Source of the DNA: Strongylocentrotus purpuratus
Lineage: Eukaryota > Echinodermata > Echinoidea > Camarodonta > Strongylocentrotidae
Assembly: GCF_000002235.5 (NCBI RefSeq)
Contig: NW_022145532.1
Span: forward strand, 682,001-746,000
Direction: 5' to 3'
DNA length: 64,000 bases
Under the pieces are notes generated by a model, which did no database searches, had not been told where the DNA came from, and saw only the letters and a list, made by a program, of their open reading frames with translations. A program made the position numbers and the translations under genes. Position 1 is the first letter of the stretch. Every line of letters begins with the position of its first letter. Shown in pieces: positions 11,041 to 22,096 of the stretch.

Positions 11041-11374
11041 AGAATGAAGAAACAAAATTAAAAAACTAATGAGAAGCCAGAAAGATTGTTTAAAATGAGT
11101 TCTGTTAAATCAAATTTGACGGTATCAAACCCTTTTAAACACAAGATTGTTGTTTGGTTTTGTTACTCGATCAGTATAGGGCCTCGATCTAGATCTAGAC
11201 TCATGTAGTATCTCAATATTTCTACTAGTATAGGTCCAAAACCTGCCAATTAAATTACCACCATTTAACATCTAAATATAGACTAGACTCTACATGTAGT
11301 TAATGCATTTTACAATATATTATTATTATTATCAATAATAATTATTATTATTATCAATTGAAAAATAAATTAAA
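11041..11374. other. Upstream flank of the Myb/SANT-like gene
   Basis: AT-rich with a (TTA)n-type tract near 11320-11355. No gene is seen. The promoter of the - strand gene may be here, but no clear TATA or initiator can be assigned. Confidence 0.35.
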
Positions 11375-12057
11375 GTTTAAGGGGTTTGCTTTGCGGTAGG
11401 GGAAAAACTGAATTCAGACTAGGATTCAGAGTCGTGAAAGGTAATACGAATCGTCTTGTTTCTCTAATGATTTAATGAAATGTAAAAGCTTCGCGCGGGA
11501 GTTGGGGGGGGGGGGAAACTAAATTCAGACGAGGATTATTTTCGAGAACGGTACAACGAATCGTCTTCTTTCTTTAATGCTTTTAATGAAACTTAAAAGC
11601 TTCGCGCGGGAGAGGGGCCTGAATTCAGAAGAGGATTTAGAGTCGAGAACTGTACGACGAATCGTTTTTTTTCTCTAATGGTTTAATGAATCGCAAAAGC
11701 TTCCGCGCGAGTGGGGGGGGGGGGACCTGAATTCAGACGAGGATTTAGAGTCGAGAACTGTACGACGAATCGTCTTTTTTCTCTAATGGTTTAATGAATC
11801 GTAAAAGCTCCCGCGCTTTGCGCGGGCAGGGAAAAACTGAATTTAGACGAGGATTATTTTCGAAAACGGTATAACGAAACGTCTTCTTTCTCTAATAATT
11901 CAATGAAACGTCGAGAGGGAGGGGGAACTCGCCCCTCCCTGCACCCACCCCCCCTCCCCGCATTACGTCACTGCTGGTCACCATTACGTACCAATATTTG
12001 GCTCGCATAATTTCACATTTGGGCCCCCCCCCCTAAGAAATCCTGGATCCGCGCCTG
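11375..12057. repeat. Hairpin minisatellite array 1 with CAGGCGCGGATCCAG end
   Basis: About five diverged ~110-bp units recur between 11375 and 11935. Each carries GACGAGGATT, CGAGAAC, AATCGTCTT and a GC-rich palindromic block near TTCGCGCGGG. The array runs into a flank (11935-12057) ending GGATCCGCGCCTG at 12057. That same flank closes array 2 at 32090-32227, so both arrays belong to one repeat family. The end is hAT-like in form. Confidence 0.75.
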
Positions 12058-12211
12058 ACACTAGACATAGTCTAGGGTCTATTATATTTTAAGTAGTATC
12101 TGATTATAGATCTACTACTAGTCTGAAGCTGAATAAAGTTGAAATTATAATTGAGAGTCTTTATAATTATAGACTGGAAATTGGAATGAAGTTGAAATTC
12201 TAATCGACTTA

Positions 12212-12533
12212 GGGTGGTATTCTCATAAGTTAAGCCGGGACTAAGTCCAGACTAAACAAGAATTTTAGTTCACACTTCTATGGAATGCTAGGTTTCATCT
12301 TCCTCCTTCAATATTCGTGACAAGGATAATCTACCAAAGACTTTGTTGAAATTCAGTTCATACTCATATTATCTTTTTCTTCCCATTTCATTGCAAAATT
12401 AATTTTTTGGACGCTTTTCATTGAAGGATTAAAATAATCTGTTCAGGGTAAATTAGTTCACAACAGGCACTCCATAAAAGTGTGAACTAACTAAGCACGC
12501 GCTAACTTAGTACGCGCTACCAGAATACCACCC
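12212..12533. mobile_element. PIF/Harbinger-like MITE, 322 bp
   Basis: The ends are GGGTGGTATTCT and its exact reverse complement, with further similarity inward. The flanks are TTA on both sides (12209-12211, 12534-12536), matching the 3-bp TWA target duplication of PIF/Harbinger. No coding sequence is present, so it is non-autonomous. Confidence 0.85.
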
Positions 12534-12539
12534 TTAGAG

Positions 12540-13262
12540 TCTATCGAGAGTCTTAATTTTATCTAGATATTCTAATTGAGAGTCTAGTATTTTACATTTT
12601 AGAATGATATTATGAGGTAATTGCAAGTTGTTTACCCTTAAACAACTTTAAATCATCGGGTATTGTAGATAAACGAATGTTCAAAACACCACCCAATCTA
12701 GTCATGCTAGTAGTGGAATGTCAGATTATGCTACCCAGCTCCTCCGGGGAGCTCAGTACTCTAGTCGCCGCTGGCTTCTGAAAGCACGTAGGGCTGCGGA
12801 GACTGACGTAAACATTACAATTAAACCCCAGTACGATGGCAAATACTGTCTGAGTAAAGGCTGCAAGTTTATTGCCAGTACTGATACATTTATCAATATG
12901 TATAGCAGAATGAATATGCTCTTTCGATTAACACATAAATATGATTAAAGTCAAGAAATACGTACGATATGCGATAATTGTAGATTGGCAGCAGCCGTCT
13001 TCGGTGTTTATCTCAGTGGCTATATCTAGCAGACGACGTGTATTGCGCATGCGCTAAAATTTCTGGCTCGTCCAAGAAGACCATTCGCGGGTTTTTCTTA
13101 TATTAGTTAATATCGGTTTTATGCAACGGATATTAAGCTCCGATGGTAGTTACCATTGATGGTAACTACCATAATAGTAACTCGGGGAGTTACTATTATG
13201 GTAAGTCAAAATTTTTATAATACGGGGCCCAGGTCCTCCACCCCACTTTCCTGCACATAGTC
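12540..13262. other. Intergenic stretch
   Basis: No recognised gene. A 76-codon ORF at 12718-12948 on the + strand has no motif I know. The stretch ends in two overlapping palindromes described separately. Confidence 0.4.
13143..13201. repeat. Two overlapping perfect palindromes
   Basis: ATGGTAGTTACCAT and its exact complement are separated by TG at 13143-13172. A second hairpin, with arms CCATAATAGTAACT and its complement around a 5-base CGGGG loop, spans 13169-13201. They share the bases at 13169-13172. They could form cruciforms or be the core of a small foldback element. Confidence 0.85.
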
Positions 13263-13865
13263 ATCCTCTGATGGGCCGTAGTGGTAAATTGTTCTCGAAT
13301 TCGTTCAATTGATGCCCATACCAAATGCAATCGTGCAAAACAGCACATGAATTGGACCATTTGGGTCTGAAAATGATTTCAAGACATATTCTTTCATATT
13401 GTCATCTGTTGTAGAGTGAAACATTGCAAAATACTGTTTGGATCCACTGCCAAATTCATCATGGAAATAACTGTGGGGAGAACGGCACTGCCTGTGGGTG
13501 CGACAAAAGATGATAGATCTTGGCGTTTGTTGCTTGTTTTGTTTCAGTTCCAAGACAAGGCGGTGGAAAATTTGTGGGTTCTTCTTCTGGGATATTTGTA
13601 TGAGGTTGTAAAAAATGTTTGGTCGGTCTGGTGAGTCTGTGAAGATTATTGCTGATGTTAGTGACAGGCTGGTGATATTGAAGCTCACCCCTCCAGGCCA
13701 GTTTAGAAGTCGCGATCAAACTCATGACTGGAACAGCACTAGGGAGGGGCGATCGCACCTCTGCTAACCTTCCATGCCTGCTCCAAAAGGCACCAAGCTT
13801 CTTAGAATTTTGATCCCTTTGAAAGGAAACATAAAATTAAAGTAAATAAATGGACAATGTTAATT
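13262..13865 (-). pseudogene. RecQ-like helicase remnant, copy 1
   Basis: The - strand encodes part of a superfamily 2 helicase C-terminal domain: DSPDRPNIFYNLIQ, then IIFCRTHRQCR (motif IV-like), MFHSTTD and FGMGIN (motif V of RecQ proteins). About 110 codons are open, flanked by a shifted second frame. No N-terminal Walker A/DExH half is seen nearby, so this is a partial and probably dead copy. Similar RecQ-like ORFs are common repeated genes in marine invertebrates and may travel with mobile elements. Confidence 0.7.
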
Positions 13866-14878
13866 TAATACTGATGGGTCGTAGTGGTAGATTGATTTCA
13901 AGTTTATTTATTTATTTATTTTATTTATTTATTAGTCTTTTTTTAGTAGGGTAGCTCCATCATTAGTTAACTGTTTTCCGTGGAGGCCCTACAACATAAA
14001 TACAAAATTTACAAACATATTGATGTAAACAATCCAAATCGAAACAAAATTAATTTAGTTACAACATTTTCGAACAAAAGAAAAGAAACAAAAACAACAC
14101 AATTGACCAGTTCAATGATTTAAATTATTATAATGCCAAAACAAAAGAGTAAATGAAGAATTTGATGGCGCATTTCTTAAAAATTAGGTAAACTATTCCA
14201 AAAAGCCGCACCATCAAATGAAAAACTTTGTTTTCCCATGTGGGTTTTTATTTCGGGTAAAATTAATCCTGCATTTTGTGCACTGCGCATTCTAATGTTA
14301 TGTACAGATTGGGTTTTTTTAAACAAAGCCCTGGGGTTTGAGTTCTTACAATCAATGCCCATACCAAATGCAATCGTGCATAAATTGGACCATTTGGGTC
14401 TGAAAATGATTTCAAGACATACTCTTTCATATTGTCATCTGTTGTAGAGTGAAACATTGCAAAATACTGTTTGTATTCACTGCCAAGTTCATCATGTAAA
14501 TAACTGTAGAGAGAACGGCATTGCCTGTGGGAGCGACAAAAGATAATAGATCTTGGCTTTTTTTGCTTGTTTTGTTTTAGTGGAAAATTTATGGGTTCTC
14601 TTTCTGGGATGTTTGTATGAGGTTGTAGAAAAAGTTTGGCCGGTCCGGTGAGTCTGTGATGATTGTTGGTGATGTTAGTGACAGGCTGGTGATAAGTTCA
14701 CTCCTCAAGGCCAGTGTAGAAGTCGCGGTCAAACTCATGACTGGAACAGCACTAGGGATGAGCGATCTCACCTCTGCTAACCTTCCATAGCTGCTCTAAA
14801 AGGCACCAAGCTTCTTAGAATTGCGACCCCTTTGAAAAGAAACTTAAAATAAAGTAAATAAATGGACAATGTTAGTTA
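13866..14878 (-). pseudogene. RecQ-like helicase remnant, copy 2, split by a LINE
   Basis: This is a direct tandem copy of 13262-13865. It begins with the same TGATGGGTCGTAGTGGTA segment and ends with the same AAATGGACAATGTTA. The coding match resumes at about 14352 (CCCATACCAAATGCAATCG), after an inserted LINE 3' end. Differences from copy 1 include short deletions and frame changes, so it is not expected to be functional. Confidence 0.7.
13900..14350 (-). mobile_element. 5'-truncated LINE 3' end
   Basis: On the - strand, 14177-14362 encodes a typical RT C-terminal tail of CR1/L2-like LINEs: RMRSAQNAGLILPEIKTHM, KQSFSFDGA and FWNSLP. It is followed by a short 3' UTR and an (ATAAA)-type tail at about 13903-13935. 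It interrupts RecQ-like copy 2, so it inserted after the helicase duplication or into one copy only. Confidence 0.75.
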
Positions 14879-14879
14879 C

Positions 14880-15640
14880 AGAATGTTGATGATTTTCCTT
14901 TTGTGATGGGGTGTTTTGTGTACTCGTAAGAATGACTAAGATAGCAACTGTATAGGGTCTGGGAAAACAAGTGACGATTTATAGACATGCTCAACTTTTA
15001 TACACTGAGAAGGTCCTTGACATGTAGACAGAATATAAACAGTCATGAGGTTAAGTTTCTTGCCTAATGGCATACATCTAGAGGTTGACCACCTGACCAA
15101 ATCATGCATATAAACAATATATATCATTTAGAGGACAGAATAATCATTCTTGTTTCAGACACAATAGGATGCCTCTTTAAATCGTCCCATGGAAAAATGT
15201 CTACCTTCCGTCTGTAGATAGGCTTCAGGAATCTTTGCTTGTCTCCTACACTTTCATCCTGGAACCTCAACGAAGTTCATAGCCAGTTCCAAGACTTCCA
15301 GTCAGATAGTCTTGGGTTTCCTGAAATTCGGCTTTGCATGTAGCTATGTTGAGCAGACACGTGGGTGTTGTTACTAGAGAAGAGAAAGGGTGACATGTGT
15401 CTATAATGACATGTACCAAAACATCCCTTTGGCAACTTTCCTTCTCAATTCTGGAGGTCTGTAACTCTTTTGCTTGCTGCTTCACGGCCGCTGTTCTGTG
15501 AGGGACGTACCCCGCTTTGCTGATGTGAGCTGACTGAGAAAGAGTACACCCATCGAGCATAATTGGGTCGATTCAGTACAAAGAAGATGTATCCATCAAG
15601 ATCATTTGAGCAGAGTGCATTAGGTCCATGTAAACTCGAT
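14880..15640 (-). other. Unrecognised stretch with a 97-codon ORF
   Basis: The - strand is open at 15267-15560, with a Cys/Ser-rich product I cannot assign. It lies just 3' of gypsy-like gag sequence on the same strand and may be part of that fossil. Nothing else is seen. Confidence 0.35.
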
Positions 15641-15697
15641 TAATCATGAAGACATACATGCACCAGTATTGGGCGGTGGGGCCAAGTTTTCCAGTCA

Positions 15698-16330
15698 TCA
15701 CATCCTTGAAGAACGGCTCATTCCTTCTCCTCTCTCACTGCCTCTGCCAAGCGGTTCTTGATTTGGTTCTCTCTTGTCTCTTGAGAGAGGGGTCAAGCGC
15801 AATAATGCGATCAAACAATCGCAACAGTTCAAGTGACAATGACACAATGTCCTCACCATCGGCCCGACGGTAGCTGTAAAGCTTCTGCTGAAGCTGTGGC
15901 AGGTTGCTGTCCCCAAACACAGCACAGCAAAAATTCTAGACGGGTCCTTCTTCACGTCAACCCCTCTTCCGAGAATCTCTGTCCGGGCTTTTCCACACAA
16001 GTGTTTGAGGAGAAATGCTACTTGCTCTTCTTCCCGTAAGTTCATAGAGACCATCACCATTTGTGCATCTTCAATCCAGTCCTCCGCAGAGGGATCACTG
16101 CTTTTCTCTGGGCGCCATGGGGCTAGCTGTTTCTTGGTGGGAAGCTGTCCCTGAGGTAGCCTCCTCCGTAGATACATCTTGTTGATGTTTCTAGACCCTT
16201 CCTTGGCAGCCTTCGCCTCTGCCTGTGCAGAAGCAGCTTCTACTTCCGCTTCCTTGCTATCCATGGCTAGCTTCATGTTCTTTACCAGCGTCCCCAAGTC
16301 TGCTAGATGCTTCTTCATATCTTGCATCAT
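15698..16330 (-). mobile_element. Ty3/gypsy gag fossil
   Basis: The - strand shows a gag-type region with an N-terminal coiled-coil (Ala/Glu/Lys-rich) and a capsid-like stretch containing EDWIEDAQMVMVSMNL, EEEQVAFLLKHLCGKAR and, further on, LELLRLFDRIIALDP. It is broken, with at least one break. It belongs to a different copy from the 5.7-8.1 kb fossil or to a rearranged one. Confidence 0.65.
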
Positions 16331-16552
16331 AATAGACTGAGAGAAATGACAACGGTGGGAGAGAAAATGTAATCAAATATTTTGATAGACAACCACAAAA
16401 CGAATAATCCTTTACTAGGAATTTTAAATTCTATTCCAATACACAAAAACTACTCATCAAGATCCTACTTACATGAGAAAATATACTTTAAAGACAAATA
16501 TTGATGAAGATTACAAAATGTGAATAGTCTGCGTACATCATTGTTCCCAAAA

Positions 16553-16850
16553 CTTTAGAGGGTCTTTAAACATCATGAATTTATGCCTCACTCTTTGCCA
16601 ATTGACGAAGGATAGTCAACATCTCCTTCATCATTGCCATTTTCTCTTTCTTCATTTCCATATGCTCTTTTTTCAAGGAGAATTCCTCCATTCTAAGTGA
16701 CAGGTTCTCCTTCTCAACATGTATTCGCTCACATTCAATTTCAAGCTGTGTAGCCAGAAGACTTGCAGTCTCTGATGCTGGTGTTACTGAAGATCTTGCT
16801 GATTGCATCGTATGTGATGCTTTCTTAGCCTGTGCTGTCTTTCATACAAC
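16553..16850 (-). repeat. Coiled-coil coding segment, copy 1 of 3
   Basis: An open frame at 16581-16808 encodes a Met/Lys/Glu-rich helix (SLRMEEFSLKKEHMEMKKEKM) ending in a stop. It resembles the C-terminal coiled-coil of many Myb/SANT or transposon accessory proteins. Diverged copies follow at 18014-18100 and 18104-18360. Confidence 0.65.
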
Positions 16851-17243
16851 ATTAGTTAGAGCAATTAATTTAATTTGTGCATATACACACTGTTTTCACA
16901 CTAATAGAAATAGATGAAAGACATTATTTTGTATTCAACTAAAATGTCCATGTAAAATACATCCTGTATAAACTTCAAATATATACATAACATGAACATG
17001 ACTCATTGTATCTAAAATTTATGATAATTGTGTACACCTTGAGCTATATTTTTGCACCTGTAGAACATTTTCAATACACACATTTCACATTATGATGGCC
17101 TTTTCCATGTGCTTTGATTTTACTCCTACATGTATCAACTAACAATTATCGTCAATTACAAGAATTTGATACACATGAGTTGTACTACAAAGGAACGTCA
17201 TAATTCAAAGTTGCTAAAAAATATTCATGAGAACAAACATTCA
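16851..17243. other. AT-rich spacer
   Basis: No gene or recognisable repeat is seen. It could hold a decayed terminal repeat between the integrase and gag fossils, but I find no matching partner. Confidence 0.3.
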
Positions 17244-18005
17244 CTACATGAACACCATATGAATCCATAAACTGATTTGCACGTTTTTGGAAATCGTTTT
17301 GGTACAAGAAATTACTGCAAAACCCGATTTTACATAAAATAGGAGGAACGTCTGTGTTAGACGATTGGACGTCAGCTCTGGTGTGCGGAGTTCACTTGGA
17401 TCGATACGATTGAGTCTGTTCTGCTGTACAACCAATCGTTTCTGCTGGTCATCATGCAGGTTCAGGATTCTATGGGTGTGGTTGGTGGCGGATGACAAGA
17501 CTCGGTACGGTCATTTTCAGTTTGGCGCCAACTTGCTTCTAGATGTGATGGGATCGTTAAGCCAGACGAGATCTCCAGGCTTGTAGACAAAACTTCTTTC
17601 CTTCTTGTCATACATGAACTTCTGCCTTGCTCTAGCCTGATCGTTACGGGATCAGGCATACAGAAAAGCTGTGTTCAGACTTTGATGGAGGTTATGGGTG
17701 TATTGCAGGAGTAATGTAGGGGGGGGGTCTTGCTTCTCTCCCATGTACCATGAAGAAAGGCATGAGACCTGTTGATGAGTGCACACTAGTGTTCCATGCT
17801 ATCTCGAGCTGATCCAGGTACTGGTCCCACTCTCCTCCCCTTTCAGCTAGGTACTTAGCTATTTGGTCCTTAATGACCCTGTTTGTTCTTTCCACAATAC
17901 CTGCTCCTTGTGGATGGTAGGGTGAAGAGCGGGATTTCCTGATTCCCAGGGTCTTGCACAGTTGTTTGACAATGTTAGCTTCAAATTGTCGTCCCTGGTC
18001 AGTAG
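17244..18005 (-). mobile_element. Ty3/gypsy integrase C-terminal fossil
   Basis: On the - strand there is the end of an integrase core (NRVIKDQIAKYLAERGGEW, then WNTSVHSSTGLMPFF) and the downstream C-terminal region. It is broken with a few breaks. Its order relative to the gag fossil (pol end before gag on the - strand) shows that these are parts of two elements or of a rearranged one. Confidence 0.7.
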
Positions 18006-18013
18006 AAGGGTAA

Positions 18014-18360
18014 CTTTAGAAGGTCTTTAAACATCCTGAATCTATGCCTCACTCTTTGCCAATTGATGAAGGATAGTTAACATAGATCTCCTTCATCATG
18101 GTAACTTTAGAGGGTCTTTAAACATCATGAATTTATGCCTCACTCCTTGCCAATTGATGAAGGATTATTAGCATCCCCTTCATCATTTCCATTTTCTCTT
18201 TCTTCAAGGAGAATCCCTCCATTCTAAGTGACAGGTTCTCCTTCTCAACAAGTAGTCGCTCACATTCAATTTCAAGCTATGTAGCCAGAAGACTTGCAGT
18301 CTCCGATGCTGGTGTTATTGATGATCTTGCTGATTGTGTCCTATGTGATGCTTTCTTAGC
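18014..18360 (-). repeat. Coiled-coil segment, copies 2 and 3
   Basis: Two direct partial copies (18014-18100, 18104-18360) repeat the GGTCTTTAAACATC...TATGCCTCACT...CTTTGCCAATTGA block found at 16553. Copy 3 runs to about 18360, where it abuts the DUF7869-like duplication. Confidence 0.7.
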
Positions 18361-18369
18361 TGACTGACA

Positions 18370-19914
18370 ACCAACTGATGTGTCTTGCCAGTCGTGCATC
18401 GGTTTGTCCCAGAAGGAAATAGACGCTGGGAAAGCTCTTTCGGATCAACAAATTCACTGCCAGGGACACTGTTGATGACATATGGCTTCTTCCTCCTGGC
18501 CATCTGCATCACCCCTTGCCATTGATCCGGATGGTGGATGACATGACCCTTCTTGGCCCTCTCAATGCAGCTATAAAGCATACTATCAACCTCCATCTCG
18601 GTGTGACCACTCAGGAGGACTTTGTGGTCGATGGTATGCAAAGATGAACTAGTCTGCACCACATGAAATAAGCCTACAGCCACATTTTTGTTTTGATTTT
18701 GGCCAATGCATGAGTCTGAAAACAATACCACTTCTTTCTGGCAGCTTTCTTTGAGAGATACATGATTATCATGCTCTTGCTGTACAAGGCCCTTTCCACT
18801 GTGGTCAAACCATCAAATGCAACACAGTCCTTGCAAATCTCTTTCTTTGGCTGATGGAAGCCAAAATTGAACTCTTTCTGGAAGACATCACGTTACACTT
18901 TCATTGAGACTGGACTTACAGTCTTTTCAATGTACAAATCGTACACCTTGATAATGTTGTCTTTAGGGATGTAAGTCCCGCCAGGAAGATGTCTCCTTGA
19001 GATAGTAGCATAAACGCGTCCATTTGAAAGGTCTGTGAGGCGGCTGTTATAATATGATAATATGAGAAGGAACTGGAGGTCGAATAGTGGAGACACAAGA
19101 CGATACGCAAAGGCCACACGGCAGTGTTTTTTGTAGAACAGTAATGGTTTTTCCGGAAGATCTAGTAAACATGCATTCAGTGATGATACAGATGTAGGAG
19201 TTGGTGTTTCCCAATTGGGCATAGCCTTGATCACATCCTGCATTGTGTATCATGTGGAGATTCTTCTCATCAGCACTATAGAGGCTTGCTCTAGCATCGC
19301 CTTAAGACATTGCAGAACTTTACTAGACATTACCCTTCCGTTTGTTTAAAGTAGCTACAGAGATTTTTTCACCATATTTGTCCTTTATCTTTTTCATCAA
19401 AGCTTGAGCTGTATAACAGGCAATATCTACTGTTGTTCCGCCTGCGCTCAGAAATTCATTCCTGTATAATTCCATGATGGATGATGAAAGCATTGCTTTG
19501 CCATTCCCATTTAGCTCTTTCTCAATCGTGTCTGATATTGATTCAAAAGTAGTTGCATGTAGACATCTATTTGATGTGCCTCCAGTCTCTTGAACAGCTG
19601 CTGCTTCTCTTAAGAATTCATGCTTGGAAGACCTGTGGTGTTGAGCCTCTTTGGCGATAAGATATCTCTATCGGCAACTAGAGCCTTTACTCTGTCAATA
19701 CTGCTTTAGGGGCAGCAGCAACTATTGCATCACATCCATCTCTGGTGAGGCAATCTGACAATAGTTCCACCTTCTGTTTGATGGTCTTTTGCTTAACAGT
19801 ACAAAAGATACAAGACCCCTTCAGTAAACCCAAGGCGAAGAGGTGAAGATGTTTCTCACTTTTGCACCAGGGAAAGAGACGCACTTCACGTTCTTGCTGC
19901 GGGAGAGATGTCTT
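18370..19914 (-). pseudogene. DUF7869-like transposon gene, duplicated copy 1 (deleted)
   Basis: The - strand encodes FSDSCIGQNQNKNVA, HKVLLSGHTEMEVDSM and CIERAKKG, the look of an RNase-H-fold DUF7869-type domain (18315-18731). Upstream lie VSPVSMKV (18893-19243) and further N-terminal sequence to about 19830. Compared with copy 2 it lacks about 235 bp (20236-20470 equivalent) at a TTCTTT microhomology, which removes the FDLQQVLNIPT stretch. It also holds several stops and shifts, so it is a pseudogene. The right edge keeps the LINE esterase scrap. Confidence 0.65.
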
Positions 19915-21650
19915 CCGTCGGAAAAGTTGGGAAAGCTCTTTCGGATCAACAAATTCACTGCCAGGGACACTGTTGATGACATATGGCTTCTTCCTCCTGG
20001 CCATCTGCATCACCCCTTGCCATTGATCCGGATGGTGGATGACACGACCCTTCTTTGCCCTCTCAATGCAGCTATAAAGCATACTATCAACCTCCATCTC
20101 GGTGTGACCACTCAGGAGGACTTTGTGGTCGATGGTATGCAAAGATGAACTAGTCTGCACCACATGAAATAAGCCTGCAGCCACATTTTTGTTTTGATTT
20201 TGACCAATGCATGAGTCTGAAAACAATATCACTTCTTTAATTTCTTCTGGCAGACCCTGAGGCTACCTCGTAACTCGTGCCACACATAACATGTGCACTC
20301 ATGTGAAATCTGATCGAAGGAGGTCAAGTTGTATGTGGCCAGCTTCTGCTTGTAGTACAGGGAGGAAGCATTCCCGGTAGGAATATTCAGCACTTGCTGC
20401 AAATCAAAAGTCACACTATGAAAAGCTTTGTCACTCTCAGCCGCTCTGATTTTGTCAAGTGCTTTATCTTTCTGGCAGCTTTCTTTGAGAGATACATGAT
20501 TATCATGCTCTTGCTGTACAAGGCCCTTTCCACTGTGGTCAAACCATCAAATGCAACACAGTCCTTGCAAATCTCTTTCTTTGGCTGATGGAAGCCAAGA
20601 TTGAACTCTTTCTGGAAGACATCACGGTACACTTTCATTGAGACTGGACTTACAGTCTTTTCAATGTACAAATCATACACCTTGATAATGTTGTCTTTAG
20701 GGATGGAAGTCCCCCCAGGAAGATGTCTCCTTGAGATAGTAGCATAAACGCGTCCACTTGAAAGGTCTGTGAGGCGGCTGTTATAATATGATAATATGAG
20801 AAGGAACTGGAGGTCGAATAGTGGAGACACAAGACGATACGCAAAGGCCACACGGCAGTGTTTTTTGTAGAACAGTAATGGTTTTTCCGGAAGATCTAGT
20901 AAACATGCATTCAGTGATGATACAGATGTAGGAGTTGGTGTTTCCCAATTGGGCATAGCCTTGATCACATCCTGCATTGTGTATCATGTGGAGATTCTTC
21001 TCATCATCACTATAGAGGCTTGCTCTAGCATCGCCTTAAGACATTGCAGAACTTAACTAGACATTAACCTTCCGTTTGTTAAAAGTAGCTACAGAGATTT
21101 TTTCACCATATTTGTCCTTTATCTTTTTCATCAAAGCTTGAGCTGTATAACAGGCAATATCTACTGTTGTTCCGCCTGCGCTCAGAAATTCATTCCTGTA
21201 TAATTCCATGATGGATGATGAAAGCATTGCTTTGCCATTCCCATTTAGCTCTTTCTCAATCGTGTCTGATATTGATTCAAAAGTAGTTGCATGTAGACAC
21301 CTATTTGATGTGCCTCCAGTCTCTTGAACAGCTGCTGCTTCTCTTAAGAATTCATGCTTGGAAGACCTGTGGTATTGAGCCTCTTTGGCGATAAGATATC
21401 TCTATCGGCAACTAGAGCCTTTACTCTGTCAATACTGCTTTAGGGGCAGCAGCAACTATTGCATCACATCCATCTTTGGTGAGGCAATCTGACAATAGTT
21501 CCACCTTCTGTTTGATGGTCTTTCGCTTAACAGTACAAAAGATACAAGAGCCCTTCAGTAAACCCAAGGCGAAGCGGTGAAGATGTCTCTCACTTTTGCA
21601 CCAGGGAAAGAGACGCACTTCACGTTCTTGCTGCGGGGGAGATGTCTTCC
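19915..21650 (-). pseudogene. DUF7869-like transposon gene, duplicated copy 2 (fuller)
   Basis: Read on the - strand, the segment holds in order: GSCIFC...KQKVELLSDCL (zinc-knuckle-like start, 21421-21560); LIAKEAQYH and then TFESISDTIEKELNGNGKA in another frame (about 21380-21060); the stretch from MQDVIKAMPNW through VFQKEFNLGFHQPKKEICKDC (20977-20411); FDLQQVLNIPTGNASSLYYK (20414-20229); and FSDSCIGQNQNKN...SGHTEMEVDS (20232-19920). This layout recalls large uncharacterised, probably transposon-derived proteins of invertebrates. Frames change between blocks, so it is broken or spliced in a way I cannot see. The function is unknown; the DUF7869 label is from recalled motifs. Confidence 0.65.
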
Positions 21651-22096
21651 GTCGACGTGTTTGATCATCGAATCTCCGACCACAACTACATCATGTTTGT
21701 TGCGGATCACACGATGTCGGTGGATGTAGCCCTCTATCTGCTCCTGGTATGGCGGTGAAGTAGAAGTAGTAGGTGTTAACGGCAAAGCTTCTGTCATTGT
21801 TTCTTGAACAGCAAGAACTTTGATGCGGTTAGATGTCGGCACCGTTATTATCTCCTGTATGTCTTGATTTTCGTCATTTCCGGGCAGATCCTCGTCATTT
21901 CCGGGCAGATCCTCAATTAAGGATAGTGTCGTCAGTCTCCTCTACGATGCCCTCTTTCACAAAGGTAGTGTTAGTTGTGGCGTCGCGATCTTCTGCCTTC
22001 GTTTCTTGACGTTTGAGTCTTCCGTCAATGCTTTTCACGAACGCCAATATTTCCAGAACGTGATTGCCCGGTTGCTCTGCAATGCCTTCTTCCAGG
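21555..22096 (-). mobile_element. CR1-like LINE ORF1 fragment with SGNH esterase start
   Basis: The - strand encodes VVVVGDSMIKHVDG followed by FPGAKV, the block-I signature of the SGNH-type esterase domain in ORF1 of CR1/L2-like LINEs. Upstream sequence to about 22096 (LAFVKSIDGRLKRQETKAED) fits an ORF1 N-terminal coiled region and includes a 21-bp tandem duplication at 21871-21913. The fragment stops inside the esterase, where it is fused to the DUF7869-like gene. Confidence 0.65.

Noticed and set aside
12718-12948. 76-codon + strand ORF
   Set aside because: No domain, no splice context and AT-rich repeat-laden surroundings.
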